Assembly: GCA_030077755.1 (NCBI GenBank)
Contig: JAQJZZ010000010.1
Coordinates: 5,022,001 to 5,086,000, forward strand
Source: Filosporella fistucella
Lineage: Eukaryota; Ascomycota; Leotiomycetes; Helotiales
Direction of reading: 5' to 3'
Length of the DNA: 64,000 nt
Part shown: positions 11,652 through 23,200 of the stretch, in pieces
Numbering within the stretch: position 1 is the first letter of the stretch
Layout: the number at the start of each line of letters is the position of its first letter
Notes under the pieces: generated by a model
The model's input: only the letters and a program-made list of their open reading frames with translations
Told to the model about the DNA's origin: nothing
The model's database searches: none
Program-made: the position numbers and the translations under genes

Positions 11652-14435
11652 TCACAACCTTTCCCAAATAATTACAGTTCCATATCTCTCTCCTCTCCTG
11701 TCATAGATCCGGCTACAAGGCACTACTCCGCCCCACTCTCTTAAGGTATAGAGAGAAGGGATAGAAGTGTCGATGTAGGTTGCTGTGTTTGTGAGATTGG
11801 TCGCGATGTCGGGGGTGCGGGAGGGAGTAGAGGCATGTGGGGGAGTGAAAGTTAGGGTCTCTAGATAGAGGTAAGGAGGGAGTGAGGAGAGGATATGTTT
11901 GATATGTGAGGATGATAAGCAGGGTGAAGAAGAGGGAGATTGTGAGAGAGTAGAATATGGTATTGAGAGGATGATTTGAGTGTGGGTGTTGAAAGAAAGG
12001 GTGTGAAGTGTGTAGGTATGAGGCGTAGTGATCTGGTGAGTTGATATCTAGTTCAAGAAGATTAGTCAGTTAGGGTGATTTGTACATTGATTCGCTTTGT
12101 GTGTTGGAGTTAGGGTCGGAGAATAGTAGGATCAGAGGGTATTAGGAAATCGTAGACGAAGTTCAAGAGGCAGAATTAGGGAAATAGGAATGACGGAAAT
12201 GAGGGAAGGCAGAGAGTAGAAAGTAGGAAAGGCAGAGCATAAATAACACAATAGAAAGATAAAAAACGAAAACATACCTTCACAACCCTTCCCTCCCCCA
12301 CAATCCCCATACCCCCAGCCCATTCAACTCCACTCCCCCTCGGCAAAGCATCAACGACCACCGTCCAAATCGGCGGTCGCCCCTCTCCTTCCTCCCCACC
12401 ATCAACCAAGATATCCCAACCAGGAACGCTCTTCTCCTCCTCAGCATGCTCAATCTCGAAATTACCATGGTATTTCTGAGCCCATAGATCTTGCACCTCT
12501 TCTTCACTTTCATCTTCATCTCTATTCTCTTTTTCATTTTCGAGAGATATAGAAGGGTTCTGATGTGCATACCGCCATATCTTCCCTAAAAGAATAGCTT
12601 TCTTCTCGCTTGCTAGAGCGTGGGAAGGAGTTGAAGAAGTGGAGGGGAGGAAAGCGATGATGTGGCTGAACCAACGGACTTGCATCGTGTATGCGATACG
12701 GAAGAGATGTTGAAGGGAGAGGGTAGCTTGTAGTTTGAACATTTCTTCTTCTTTTCGTTTCTCCGGCCCTGAGATTGGGGTATGTGTCGAAGACGACATC
12801 TCGATAAGGTGGGATGAAGAAGGAAGAGTCATACTTGAAGGTATCAAGGGAATTTGCCCAGCTATGTAAACTAGACTGATTTGGCTCTCGTTCTTTCCTG
12901 CATCTGAGGAGGAGGAGGAGGCTGGTGGAGAAATGGAAATAGCTTGCGAGTAAGGCCCAATATTTGCAGGAGCCCAGTAGGAGCGTGATTGGACATGCAA
13001 TGCTTTTTTTGAAGCTAGAGATGAAGGCGTGGGTATTTGGATTCTGAGATGGAGGAGCATGTTGACGGTTTCTGGTAGGAGAGAGCCGGATGAGATTGTT
13101 ACTCTGGCCGGCGGATTGGGTGTAGTGAAGAGGGTGTTGTAGATCTATGGGGTGATTAGTTTTGCTGAGGAATGGGGAGGGACGCACGCTGTTTATTTGG
13201 TTGAAGGTATCCATTGAGCGGAGGACTATGACTGTGGAGATGATATCAGATGGCTGGATGGATTGTTGGTGGAGGAAAGTTCTGATGTCGTCTATAGCCT
13301 GTTTAGTTGATCCTGAGATGTCGTCGGTTGAGCCTGTTCTATAGGCTGTAAATGTGCGGTGGATTGTACTGCTCTGAATTGTTTGATTTGATATCGATGG
13401 AGGGACTTGTGCTTGAGGCACTGAGTGTTCATTGACAGGAGGTACTTCCCCATCTTCCGTCAACAATCTTTCGTACAGCTTGCAGAACCTTGGCTCAAGC
13501 AAACTCAGACCCAATACCTCCGGCTTCACAACCTGTATCTCCAACTCTTCAGTCGCTTTCATAACCACACTCGCTTCCAAAATCCTCAACCAAGCCGAAC
13601 CGCCCCCCTCCCTCACAATCTTCCTCTTTTCTTCCATCACCTCAATCCTCCCCTTAAACAACACCCCGGGTCCATCTACAACCAAAGTCTCAAACTCCCC
13701 TCCCTCACCAAGCACGGCCCCATCCCCAGTAGTCCCAAACCTCGTAACAGCACGTTCGATCCTTCGCATCACTCTCGCATCAGCAACATTATCCCATAAG
13801 AAACTCTCGTCTAGGCCACCACTAGCTACCTTTACAATTCGAGCATCCAGTCCGCAGCTTTGCATAGCTTCGAGCAGCGATGTCTGTGTCTCTGGCGCAA
13901 GGATAGGGTATTGCCATAGAAATGCCAGGGGCACTAACCCCAGACGCAAGGCTACGGATTCGAGACGCGTGCGTTGGTAGGTAGATAATATAGCACCGCT
14001 ACTAATAGCGTTTGCTTCCGGGTGATCTCTCATGATTTTCCACAATAAAGGGACTAGAGACTCCGTCTCATCTTGGTCCTGGTCAAGGCCGGTTTGGAGA
14101 CCGCTGACATGCAAGGCAGAATCCGAGGCTGCAGCATCGGTGTGTCCGTAGCTGGAAGCAGTCTGCACAGCTGAGCCGATGATTTGCTGTCTGTATAGCG
14201 GGATACCGAGCGCTTTTTCATATAGAGGAATGACTGTATGGCCTACTGTCTGATACATGAAACTATTGAGATCATGTTCATCTTCAGCCTCACCAGCTGT
14301 ACCAGGTGATGGGACGGTCGGATATAGATTCCCTAGAGCAACGACTTTGTGCCCGTTGTGGAGACAGTGGAGAAGAGAGAAGAAACTGTCTTTGCCGCCT
14401 GAGATGAGGGCAATGACATTGAGGGATTCGGTCAT
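11652..14435 (-). CDS. dph6: Diphthine-ammonia ligase Dph6 with tandem RidA-like domains
   Basis: Minus strand, three exons: 14435-13188, 13144-12278 and 12047-11652, totalling 2511 nt or 836 aa. The N-terminal ATP-pyrophosphatase (PP-loop) domain shows SGGKDS at residues 12-17, which binds ATP, and the family signature GGKDSFFSLLHCLHNGH. Fungal Dph6 (yeast YLR143W) carries one or two YjgF/RidA-like domains after it. Here the first spans the exon 1/2 join (DIISTVIVLRSMDTFNQINS|IYNTLF) and the second starts around SYWAPANIGPYSQAI. The enzyme performs the last step of diphthamide synthesis on EF-2 in the cytosol. Exon 3 has no ATG-led ORF of its own. It is supported by a phase-0 join from AAG|GTATGT to CTGACTAAT...AACTAG|ATA, an exact multiple of three, and an ending VVPCSRIYDRRGERYGTV typical of the family C-terminus. 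Without it the protein would run into intron and stop. Confidence 0.88.
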
Positions 14436-16294
14436 TCCGGTGGTGGGTAGAGCCCGTGAGGGCCAGCTTGCGGCCTTGCGAATCTGAGGCCTATGAAATG
14501 TGGAATGACACGATCTACTGAGCGACAGCCTTGCTCAGCTGAGTTGATAAAGAGAGGGCTTAACATGACCAGATTGAAGTAGAATCAAGTAACTTACTTT
14601 TCGATGATTTCCCACAATCGATGGCTTTTGGAAGAGAATAGACGCTGAGATGATTGAGGGAAGTTGAGTTTAAAAATTACCTAGGAAAGTTGTGGGTATT
14701 TTGATGCCTGAGGCGATAACAATGTACTTGGACGAAAATGGAGAAATCTTTTAAACTCACATTCCTGACTTCAATCAATATAAAACTCGCAACAACCTAA
14801 AATAAATATCCTTACGCCTTCTCTTTTCTTACTAGAACATCTTCGATACAGAAAACGTATCTTCTCCATAACAATAGAACAAATGACAGCATCACCAAAC
14901 CCCAGCCCAATGATTTTCCAGTTTGAACCTGAAAGTAGACATATCCATCTACTACAATCACAGTCCCTGCTTGAATTTGATAAGATTAACGACAGCCTGC
15001 AACACATATCCATATATCTTCTCTAGTTATAAGAATCCCAGGTGAAAATTCCAAGTGTTGTTCAAACGATAAACTCCTTTAGTTCGCATGACCAATTCAT
15101 AGCCCTACAATATCTACCAAAACCCTTACAAATTAGTTTCCCAAGATATAACAAAGCTTTGAGAAAGCATATAAAACCCCTTAAAACTACCCATCAAAGA
15201 ATACCCCAAGTAAAAACCTTACATCATCTCTCTCAAATAACACGACAAGGAAAGTTCCCCTAGAATACTAACAACATAACTGTAAATCCCAAACATACTT
15301 TTTATCAAAAGTATATCCCCATCCCTATCATTCGAGTATTCACTTGCTTATTCCTTCCTCCATTCTGAATCCTCTGAATAATACATAAAGGTACATGCCG
15401 GCCATCATTTATGATGTGAAATAACTCTGAATCTTAAATATACTTTGTACAAATCCCATGTACCCCTGATTAATGTTCAGACACATTCGGTATATCCCTC
15501 GCCCTTTGCCCTACCCTAATGCCAGTGCACGCACAAAAAGAAAAACAGACGAATATATGAAATTGAATTCGGATTATCAAACTCAACTAGAACAGCCAGC
15601 AGGATATTGTCTCCGTATCTTGTTTCTCTCTTACTTAGTATCTGACGTTAGATCACTGAAGTTAAATCACATTCATTCAATCAAGGTCAAGGAACAAGTA
15701 ACAGTAATGCTTTTGATAAAGTTGTAAATTCTATACAGTACAGACCTCTGGTTTGAACATTTCGTGACCAGCACAATCTGGTAAAAACAGTTGTTTTGCT
15801 TTGGGGAAAAAGGGTTGCGCAGGTGAAGACGAAAACAGAAAAGCTATGATGCGAGACGGTCAAACCAGCTTCCGTCGCAGGCAGCTAATATTACAACGAG
15901 TGTAAGAAAAGTTTAAACAAACAGATTCCACCTCCCCTCCTTCATCAAAAAAAGTACACACGCCCCCGTCCACCAGCCCTTTCCTTCCTCCCAATGGATC
16001 CGTCATCACGCTAATTCGGCACGAGAAATAATCTTGAGGAAAAGGAATTTAATACAGAGAAGAAGAATCATAAGATGTGGAAAAGCAGTAAAGCAAATGA
16101 CTTTTGTTGGCTGAAACACCACCCCCGCCCATCCATCATGTCGACATGAGTGGTCGTGAGACCGGAGTTATTCCCCCTAGTGACTGACCGCATAAAAGAT
16201 AGCGGGGAAGCCAATTATGAAGTTTGTGTATCCAAGCGTTCGTGAGTCGTATCTAGCATTCCCACGTCGACAATGGAATCATAAAAGAAGACAC
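14436..16294. other. Spacer: DPH6 promoter plus msn2 3'UTR
   Basis: AT-rich, with no supported gene. Both neighbours are transcribed leftward, so the right half is probably msn2 3'UTR and the part near 14436 the DPH6 promoter. Confidence 0.6.
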
Positions 16295-18278
16295 CTAATC
16301 GGAAGAACGCTTACGCTTCTTGTTACGAGATTGGCTGTCGTTATCTGTGCTGGCGTCATCGGTCTCACTTCCACCGGCGTTGGCAGCAACACGGAAGAGA
16401 ACACCCCCCAATTGATGGATATGTTCACCATCACTGGCTGACTCAAGGTGATCACTCGGTAGTTCACCATCCTCAAGAACGCCCATCACGATAGCACCAC
16501 TTCCGTGGGTACGAGCGTGTTGTGAAAGGTTATCACTTCGAGAGAATTTCTTACCGCACTCATGACATTCGAATGGCTTGTCTTGAGTGTGGAGAGATCG
16601 GTAATGTCTCTTGAGATGTTCTTGACGTCTGAAGCGGCGGTTGCAAAGTTCACAGACGAAGGTCTTGGATGGATCCTCGGTCAACGATTGCTTGCGACCT
16701 CGGCGGTTACCAGCAGGTGCAGAAGGGGTATTGCCGGCATCTGAGCCGGTTCCCATAGCATTACCGCTGTTGGCCTCTGAAGATCCAGATTGACTTTGGG
16801 CAGTGTTGTCATGTTGGCCGTCATTGACACTCTCTGGAGCTGGTGTTCCATTTGCTGCGTTCATTGGGACGGTGTACTTGCGGGATCTGACAAGGTTGTC
16901 AAACTCAGTGCTGTCCTCTTCGCAGTGTGATTTCTTTGACTTCTTTGATTTCTTCTCCTTCTTGACTACGCGCTCGGCTTCTGATGCTGGTGGACTTGGG
17001 AGGCAAGCAGTAGCGAATTGTTCCGAGTCCTCGAACTCTTCAAAGTCCTCGAAGTCGTCCTCGCTAACGAATGGCTCGTGATCCAAAGAAAGGAGGTCTG
17101 AACCTGAGCAAGTCCGTTGTCTCTTGGTGCCGAAGAATTGAACGTTATCTGTGGTTGGGAAGTTGACAAGACCGTTGACAAAATCTTCCTCTGAGTCGAG
17201 GTCAGAGAATTGGTCAAATGGCGGAAGACCGTGAATTGGGGCTGAGAAGTTAAAAGATTTGTTGTGGGTCTCTTCAGCCTTGTTGAAAGTCTCGCCCCCT
17301 AGCATGAAGCGGTGCTCTTCGTCGTCACCAGCGCAGAGTGTAGGCAATGGTGGGAATTCGGTAGAAGCAGTTGTCTGGCTCAAAGTTTGGTGTGGCGATG
17401 AACCAGAGCCAACGGTCAAGTTGCGCGGGTCGCAGAAGTCGAAGTCTTGCTCGGAAATGACAGATCGTGGATAAGGGGAAGGGGAAGGTGAAAGTGAGGG
17501 ACAGGATGTCGCAGAGAGAAGCTCGCTAGCGTTCCCGTTGTTCATAAGCGAGTTTGGCTGGATGAACACTGTAGAAAAACGAAACGAGTCAGCCAAGTAC
17601 CCATGTAGGAAAACTATAATTAAGTACCGCCAAAAGCACAATTACCCATCACACCACGATGCCACATTTTTATATTGTCGGAACCACAAATTGGAACATA
17701 CCTGGAGTCATTGGTGGAGATCCACATCGGGCCCACTCGCCGCCTGCCAGATTCTCGGATTGAACCTCTCCCTGGCAGCCATCCTTTACACCTTCGAAGC
17801 CTTCGAGTCCAAAGAACATGGTGTTCATGGGAGTTGGGAGGATATCACAACTCGACGGGCTGCTAATGGCACTTCCAGATGCAGACAAAGGTGGTGTTGA
17901 TGGGTAGTAGTACATGTCGTTCTCGCGGATGTCAGACTCGATCATCAATCGTGGTTGGTGGTGGTCTTGAATTAGAATCGTTGGCTTTTGGTACATTGGT
18001 CTTGGGGATGCCATTGGAGTCATGTTTGGTGCATACCCGTTGTTGTACATCTGTGGGTGCATGGGAGGTTGTGAGCACGACGAATTTGGTCTCGAGTAGA
18101 TTGGAGTCGAAGGCATAGCCATTGTCTGAACATGTTGGTGGTACACTGGAACTTGGATGCTGCTTGGGTGTTGAGAGAAGTGACCATGCTGACGATTGTC
18201 GGGCTTTGGGTCTGGGTTATAGTAGAAGAAAGGTGATTGTCCCATTACTTGGGCTTGTTGTTGGTATGAAGAGTCCAT
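16295..18278 (-). CDS. msn2: C2H2 zinc-finger transcription factor of the Msn2/4 (Seb1) stress-response type
   Basis: Minus strand, exons 18278-17702 and 17568-16295 joined in phase 1 across a 133-nt intron (GTATGT...CTACAG), giving 616 aa. Two adjacent C2H2 fingers lie near residues 495-548: [22 protein letters not shown] and [21 protein letters not shown] (first finger given in part). The helix residues RQEHLKR and RSDNLSQ are those of yeast Msn2/4, which bind the stress response element AGGGG. The N-terminal 200 aa are Gln/Pro/Ser/Met-rich (start [20 protein letters not shown]), typical of activation regions. Acidic stretches ([12 protein letters not shown]) and a Lys patch ([11 protein letters not shown], a likely nuclear signal) follow. 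In filamentous fungi such factors govern oxidative, osmotic and cell-wall stress responses. A 5'UTR intron and a very long upstream region suggest layered control. Confidence 0.93.
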
Positions 18279-18312
18279 TGTGAGTATTCTTCAGCTTGGA
18301 AGCTCTAAATGT

Positions 18313-18393
18313 CTGTTGAATGTTAGTCACATTCTTAGACGCTGCCTCTATTTTCGTAGGTGGCTGCTCCATTTCACAGGTTGATCGACATAC
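18313..18393 (-). other. Predicted 5'UTR intron of msn2
   Basis: On the minus strand, GTATGT at 18393, branch GTGACTAACATTC, acceptor CAACAG ending at 18313, only 35 nt before the msn2 ATG. All three signals are canonical; the intron is 81 nt and would remove leader sequence only. Confidence 0.7.
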
Positions 18394-19045
18394 CGATATA
18401 TAGTTCGAGTGGTCCTTTCGGTTCTAGATTATGGTACGTTTGAAACGTGGTTTGGTTGTTTGGTTTGGTTGTGATACAGGAGATCAAGTTGACAAAATCT
18501 GGTAAAAAAAGGGTCGTCTAGAGAGTGACTGGACAACAGTGTTGGAAGACTGTCTAATATTTGTATGGTTGCAGATACTGATTATACATAGGCTCGTCGA
18601 TGAGTTGATTTTGAGTTGATGCCGGATTGATCGGAGTGGTATATTATCAACGTTTCGTGGTTTTCGTGGGACGGAGCCGGAATGCAGAACAACAGCGAGA
18701 TGCTTAATGAAGGTACGGAAGAAATTCGAGAGGCTATGAAAGTTACAAGCACAAGTCGAAGAGGTTCCAAAAGATCGAGTACAAAAGGGAAACCGATAGG
18801 CGGTATAAGAAGAAGGCGTTGATTGTGAGAGAGGGTGAACCTGAACAAGAACAAAAGAGCGTGTGGTGACGGGGACCCTGCAAATAATAAAGTAAAGACG
18901 AGAAAGATCAAGTGGCTCTCGCCAGATAGAGGTCGATAGGCAGTCCCGGGCGAGAAAGGCTTAGGGTCTCAGGTGCAGGAGGGACGAGGGTCGTGGGACG
19001 GACGGGGGAGTCAAGTAGTGCAAGTTGCAAATGGAAAGTGCATGG

Positions 19046-19076
19046 CATGGCTGTACATGGCTGTACATGGCTGTAC
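19046..19076. repeat. 10-bp tandem repeat (CATGGCTGTA)x3
   Basis: About three perfect copies upstream of msn2, followed directly by a run of eight or so G. Confidence 0.85.
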
Positions 19077-19330
19077 CGGGGGGGGCTTGATGGACTCAAA
19101 GTCCAACGGGTGGGCCAGGAACGGAAAAGCAATGGTGTGGCTCAGGGTGGGTGTGAGGATGTGGTGGGTTCGGTGGAGAGTCCGCGTCAAGACCCTGCCG
19201 TCTGGGGGAGCCGGCAGCATTGAGATGGGATGGGTGGGTGGATTGGGTTGGAAGGGTACGACTAGGTAGAGTGGTAGCAGACTGGCCGGAGCCAGTAGTC
19301 GAGCCAGTCATTGGGTTGGGTGACTGAATG

Positions 19331-19361
19331 ACTGGATTGACTGGACTGGACTGGACTGGAG
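19331..19361. repeat. 5-bp tandem repeat (ACTGG/GGACT)n
   Basis: Four clean consecutive units plus flanking degenerate ones in the msn2 upstream region. Confidence 0.8.
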
Positions 19362-19433
19362 ACTAGGTCTGATGTGAAGGATTAGATGGGATGGGCAAGG
19401 TACGAGTAAGGCATGGGATGGTTTGGCTGTGGA

Positions 19434-19474
19434 CCTGTTCCTGTTCCTGTTCCTGTCCATGTTCTTGTTCCTGT
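19434..19474. repeat. 6-bp tandem repeat (CTGTTC)n
   Basis: Three perfect units followed by diverged copies (CTGTCC, ATGTTC, TTGTTC, CTGTTG). Confidence 0.85.
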
Positions 19475-19560
19475 TGACCAGCTTGTTCATCTTGTGCCTG
19501 GCTGGCTCTTCCTGTTCCTTTGCCTGCCTCTGGTATAATTACTTACTGACTACTGGCTAT

Positions 19561-19585
19561 ACCTACTATACCTACTATACCTACT
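19561..19585. repeat. 9-bp tandem repeat (ACCTACTAT)x2.8
   Basis: Perfect copies of ACCTACTAT in the same upstream region. Confidence 0.85.
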
Positions 19586-20108
19586 CCCGTCCAGTACCAT
19601 CTGGTAATGGTATGGCATAGTCCGTCTCTGTCGAGTCTAGTTCGAGATACCTGGCCTATTTCAGCCAGCATCAAGCCAATCCTCCCAGTATTTTATTCTA
19701 AATCCAGGTAGCCCGTTTAGTGTTGCCTTGGCTGCTCCCGGGATGCAGTTACTCGTGTTCGACGCTACGGCCCTCGCTGCAGTGGAGCATTATTTGCACT
19801 CGCACTTGCACAGTCTTACACTGGACCTGCATTGGAGGCATTCACAAGCCGTTGGTAAGTGAGAGACTGAATATCTCCGTAAGTGGGTGGAGATGTGCTG
19901 GACTGACTTAATTATGAATTCTCACTGGACTGGTCTCTCCGGGTCGCCTGCACCATCACCATCTCCCTGCGCTGAACTGCTCCTCTGAGTGGACCATAGT
20001 GTGACTGATGTAGCCTGTAGGCGTGTGAATTGTGCAAGCAGTGGGCTATGAAGCATTGCATTGAATTATCATTGGTTTGCAACCAGGTACAGTACCAGAC
20101 CAGTCCAT

Positions 20109-20128
20109 AGCCAGCCAGCCAGCCAGCC
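20109..20128. repeat. (AGCC)n microsatellite
   Basis: Five AGCC units in a row, upstream of msn2. Confidence 0.8.
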
Positions 20129-20239
20129 CGGGATCATCGAACAGAGCAGCTGTGTTTTGTGCACCATTTCAGCCAGCAAAAGCAGCGAGATTCACTTCGG
20201 TTTTGTGCGCTCGCGAAGCTTCTCGTTCGTTTTGTTCTC

Positions 20240-20276
20240 AACACCACACCACACCACACCATACCACACCACACAA
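20240..20276. repeat. (CCACA)n microsatellite
   Basis: CACCACACCACACC-type array with one T substitution (CATACC). Confidence 0.8.
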
Positions 20277-23200
20277 ACAGCGCCGTCCATGCATCCATCC
20301 AGTCCTCCACATCTCTCTTCCTCATGCATAAGCCCGAGCAAGCTAGTCGAGCATTAAATTATCCATACGACATCTTTGCTCACCACCGCGTCACCGCGTC
20401 GCCTGAATACAATTCCTAATCCTATCGCATCCGACCCAACTCGCAAATACATCATGGTGTAAGCCACGCAAGGGCAAGGCAAGGAAAGGAAACAGAAACC
20501 AATGCATAGCCAACCGCTGTCCACCAAAACAGCATCTCCATTGCTTCGGTGCTTCAGAATCTCATAATCATTATTGGAAAATTACTATCTCACTCATCAT
20601 GAGGGAGATTGGCTGCCGCAGACTGATAGTCCGAAGGCCAGATAATTGTTGGTTTGATGAGAAACCAATGTGCTTTTGCACAAACACCCCAAGAAGCAAT
20701 AGAAGACCAGATAAGCTCACAATCCAGAACCTCACTTGCATGCCTCGACTATCGCATCCACTCTCTACTATACAGTACTGCACAGCAAATGTCAAAACTA
20801 GAAACATGCTCTTTCCTCTCTTCCTCGTGCAGATGCCAAAGCGACACTCGGTTCAAAATCATCCAGTCTCACCTTCCATTATGCTTCTGCTCATCATTTC
20901 AAACGAATCAAAACATCCAGCTGAACAGGCAAAACAGTCTGCGACTCTGCGGCACCTCCAGCTTGACTCTCGAGCCCATTCTGGTGTTCTCCATCTGATC
21001 ATCCAAGTCTCCAATGATGATCCGACATTCTGATTCACACAGCCTACTCGATCACCGTTTCTGCCCACTGGCATTGACGGAAGTCTTTATTTACAGCTTC
21101 ATGCAAAGTTGCGAGTCACGAACAAAAGCACGTTCCAAGCGGCCCCTCCGCTCAAGAATTATCCCTTCCATGCGATGCGCAAAGTGATCAATGAACGTAA
21201 GGCGACGCTGAGTTGTTCTTCTTATTCGGTATGATCCATAAGATGCTGCAAAGCAAAGACTTGAACGGCGAAACGCGGTACACGCTTGTAGCCAGTTATA
21301 CCGCGCAGCACCCCTCCAACACACAGGATTGGATATTCTGAAGGTCCAAGGAGATACTGTAGCTGATTTCATTGGCTACTCCCACACATCAGGATCCTTT
21401 CTTTTCTCCCGAAATGGTCACCATTCCACCAGCGCTTTGGCGATTCTCACAAAATTTGCCCCTCCATATTTTTCGTCTTTGCTCGTCTGGCTCGCGGTCA
21501 TCATCACCCATGACCTTAGAAGGTCCCGGTCCCGGTCTGGTTATCGATAGTGAACCAAACTTCAGCCCTCAAAAGCAGTCACCAGCTTCCAATTTTGACT
21601 TATTGCCCCGCGCTTGCATTGAGGTGATCAGCAACTTTTTGTGGGGTGGGGGAGATTCAAGCCATGAAACACAACTATCAGCCACGAAAGCGAATGACGA
21701 CCAAGACACACATCAACTGTGTGGATGTCAGCCAGATGAGTGTGCTCGCCATGAAAAGTGTGTCACAACGTTTACGCATCTCCTTCGTCATAATATATCA
21801 CATTTTCAGGTACGGAGTAGATGTGTTTCGGTTCGTTCCTGAAGGTTTCCTGCAGGAACATTTCGGCACAACCTTCTTTCAGTTGTGAACATTACTGCAT
21901 TACTGCATTACTGCGTATGTGGTTTCTTCCCCGCCATTAATCAGGACCAATATGGATACCTATCCTATCATCTTCAACGCCTTATACTTTGCCGCAATAA
22001 TGGAACCTACCTCGGAAAGTTTCTTGGTCAAGCAAGATAGTTTGAAGCCCAACATACTAATGGTTCACCCCGTCTTTTTTTTGGCACGGATTACAACGTA
22101 ATCGTGACGCAAACTAGAATCGTGTACTACTGTACCGATTGTCGATCTTGACAGCTGATAATTCAAACTTGTCCAAGTGTGCACAGGTGTTGTCAAGCCG
22201 GTGTTTGAGATTTTGTTAAACACAAGAGCCAGCATACTGTAGTGTGCCACCCATCATATCGTGAGCGTCACTTTGGTCCAAACTAGGAAGATTTTCTTTT
22301 CTACGAATAATATTCCACGCCGTCCGCGTGGACGGCCTATCCTTTATCGATACGGCGATACCAACCCGAGAAACGGCTCCCGCCATAGATGATACGTAGT
22401 AAGCAAGGAAGCCATCCCATTTCCTAGGCGGGTCGAAGCCCAACGAGAGACCTGACATAAAGAAATGTTCTGAGCACAAAAATTATGTCTCGTCTTGGCG
22501 GCAAGCAATGCAGCGACTCGCCCAGGTCTCTCTGTCTCTGGCCTGTCATAAGATATGATAATCAACTCAACTATCACATGCAACCCACAGGCGCGCTCAT
22601 AATTCAGATGTTTTATTATTATTATCTCCTGCATATATTTATGAGGGTGTCCACTGTGCCACAATCAACCTGCTGTCATCTGGGAAATTGCATAATGTAG
22701 CTGCATTGGCTAATGCAGAGTTGTGCGTGTGCGAGGTGCACACGGCTCTAAAGATAGGTCGAGCGCGTTTCTTTTTTCGGTCTGGACGCCCGCTGCTTTT
22801 TTCACCTGGACCAAAGGTGAAGTGAGTGTGCACATCGCATGCACCGGACTCGCTTCGGGTGGGGGCAAAATAACACTTTGGCATCAATTTCCTCTTCTCA
22901 ACTCAACTGGACTCAACTCGGAGAAAACCTCGCACATCATGGTCCCTATCGTTGCATCGACTGGTTATTTTCAAGCACTTGTTTGCTTCATCCCATCTCA
23001 TCCAAAATTATCTCAACATATTTTAAGTCAACTTACCACACCACTCTGTACACCATTTGCCATGCCTCACATGGAGACACACCCTCATGGTTTCTTTTAC
23101 ATGTCTCCACTCTGGGAGTTCGGTGGACTTCCAGAAGAAGCTGTTGTGAGTTGCCCTCACCCAACTGCCTTGCTGCTGGGATCACATTCGGAGGCAACCG

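Noticed and set aside
12534..13187. Continuation of the DPH6 first-exon frame as a 633-aa ORF
   Set aside because: Beyond 13188 the frame reads intron and then out-of-frame exon 2; the spliced frame restores the RidA-like domain.
20599..21033. 144-aa ORF
   Set aside because: Overlaps a second ORF in another frame; composition random.
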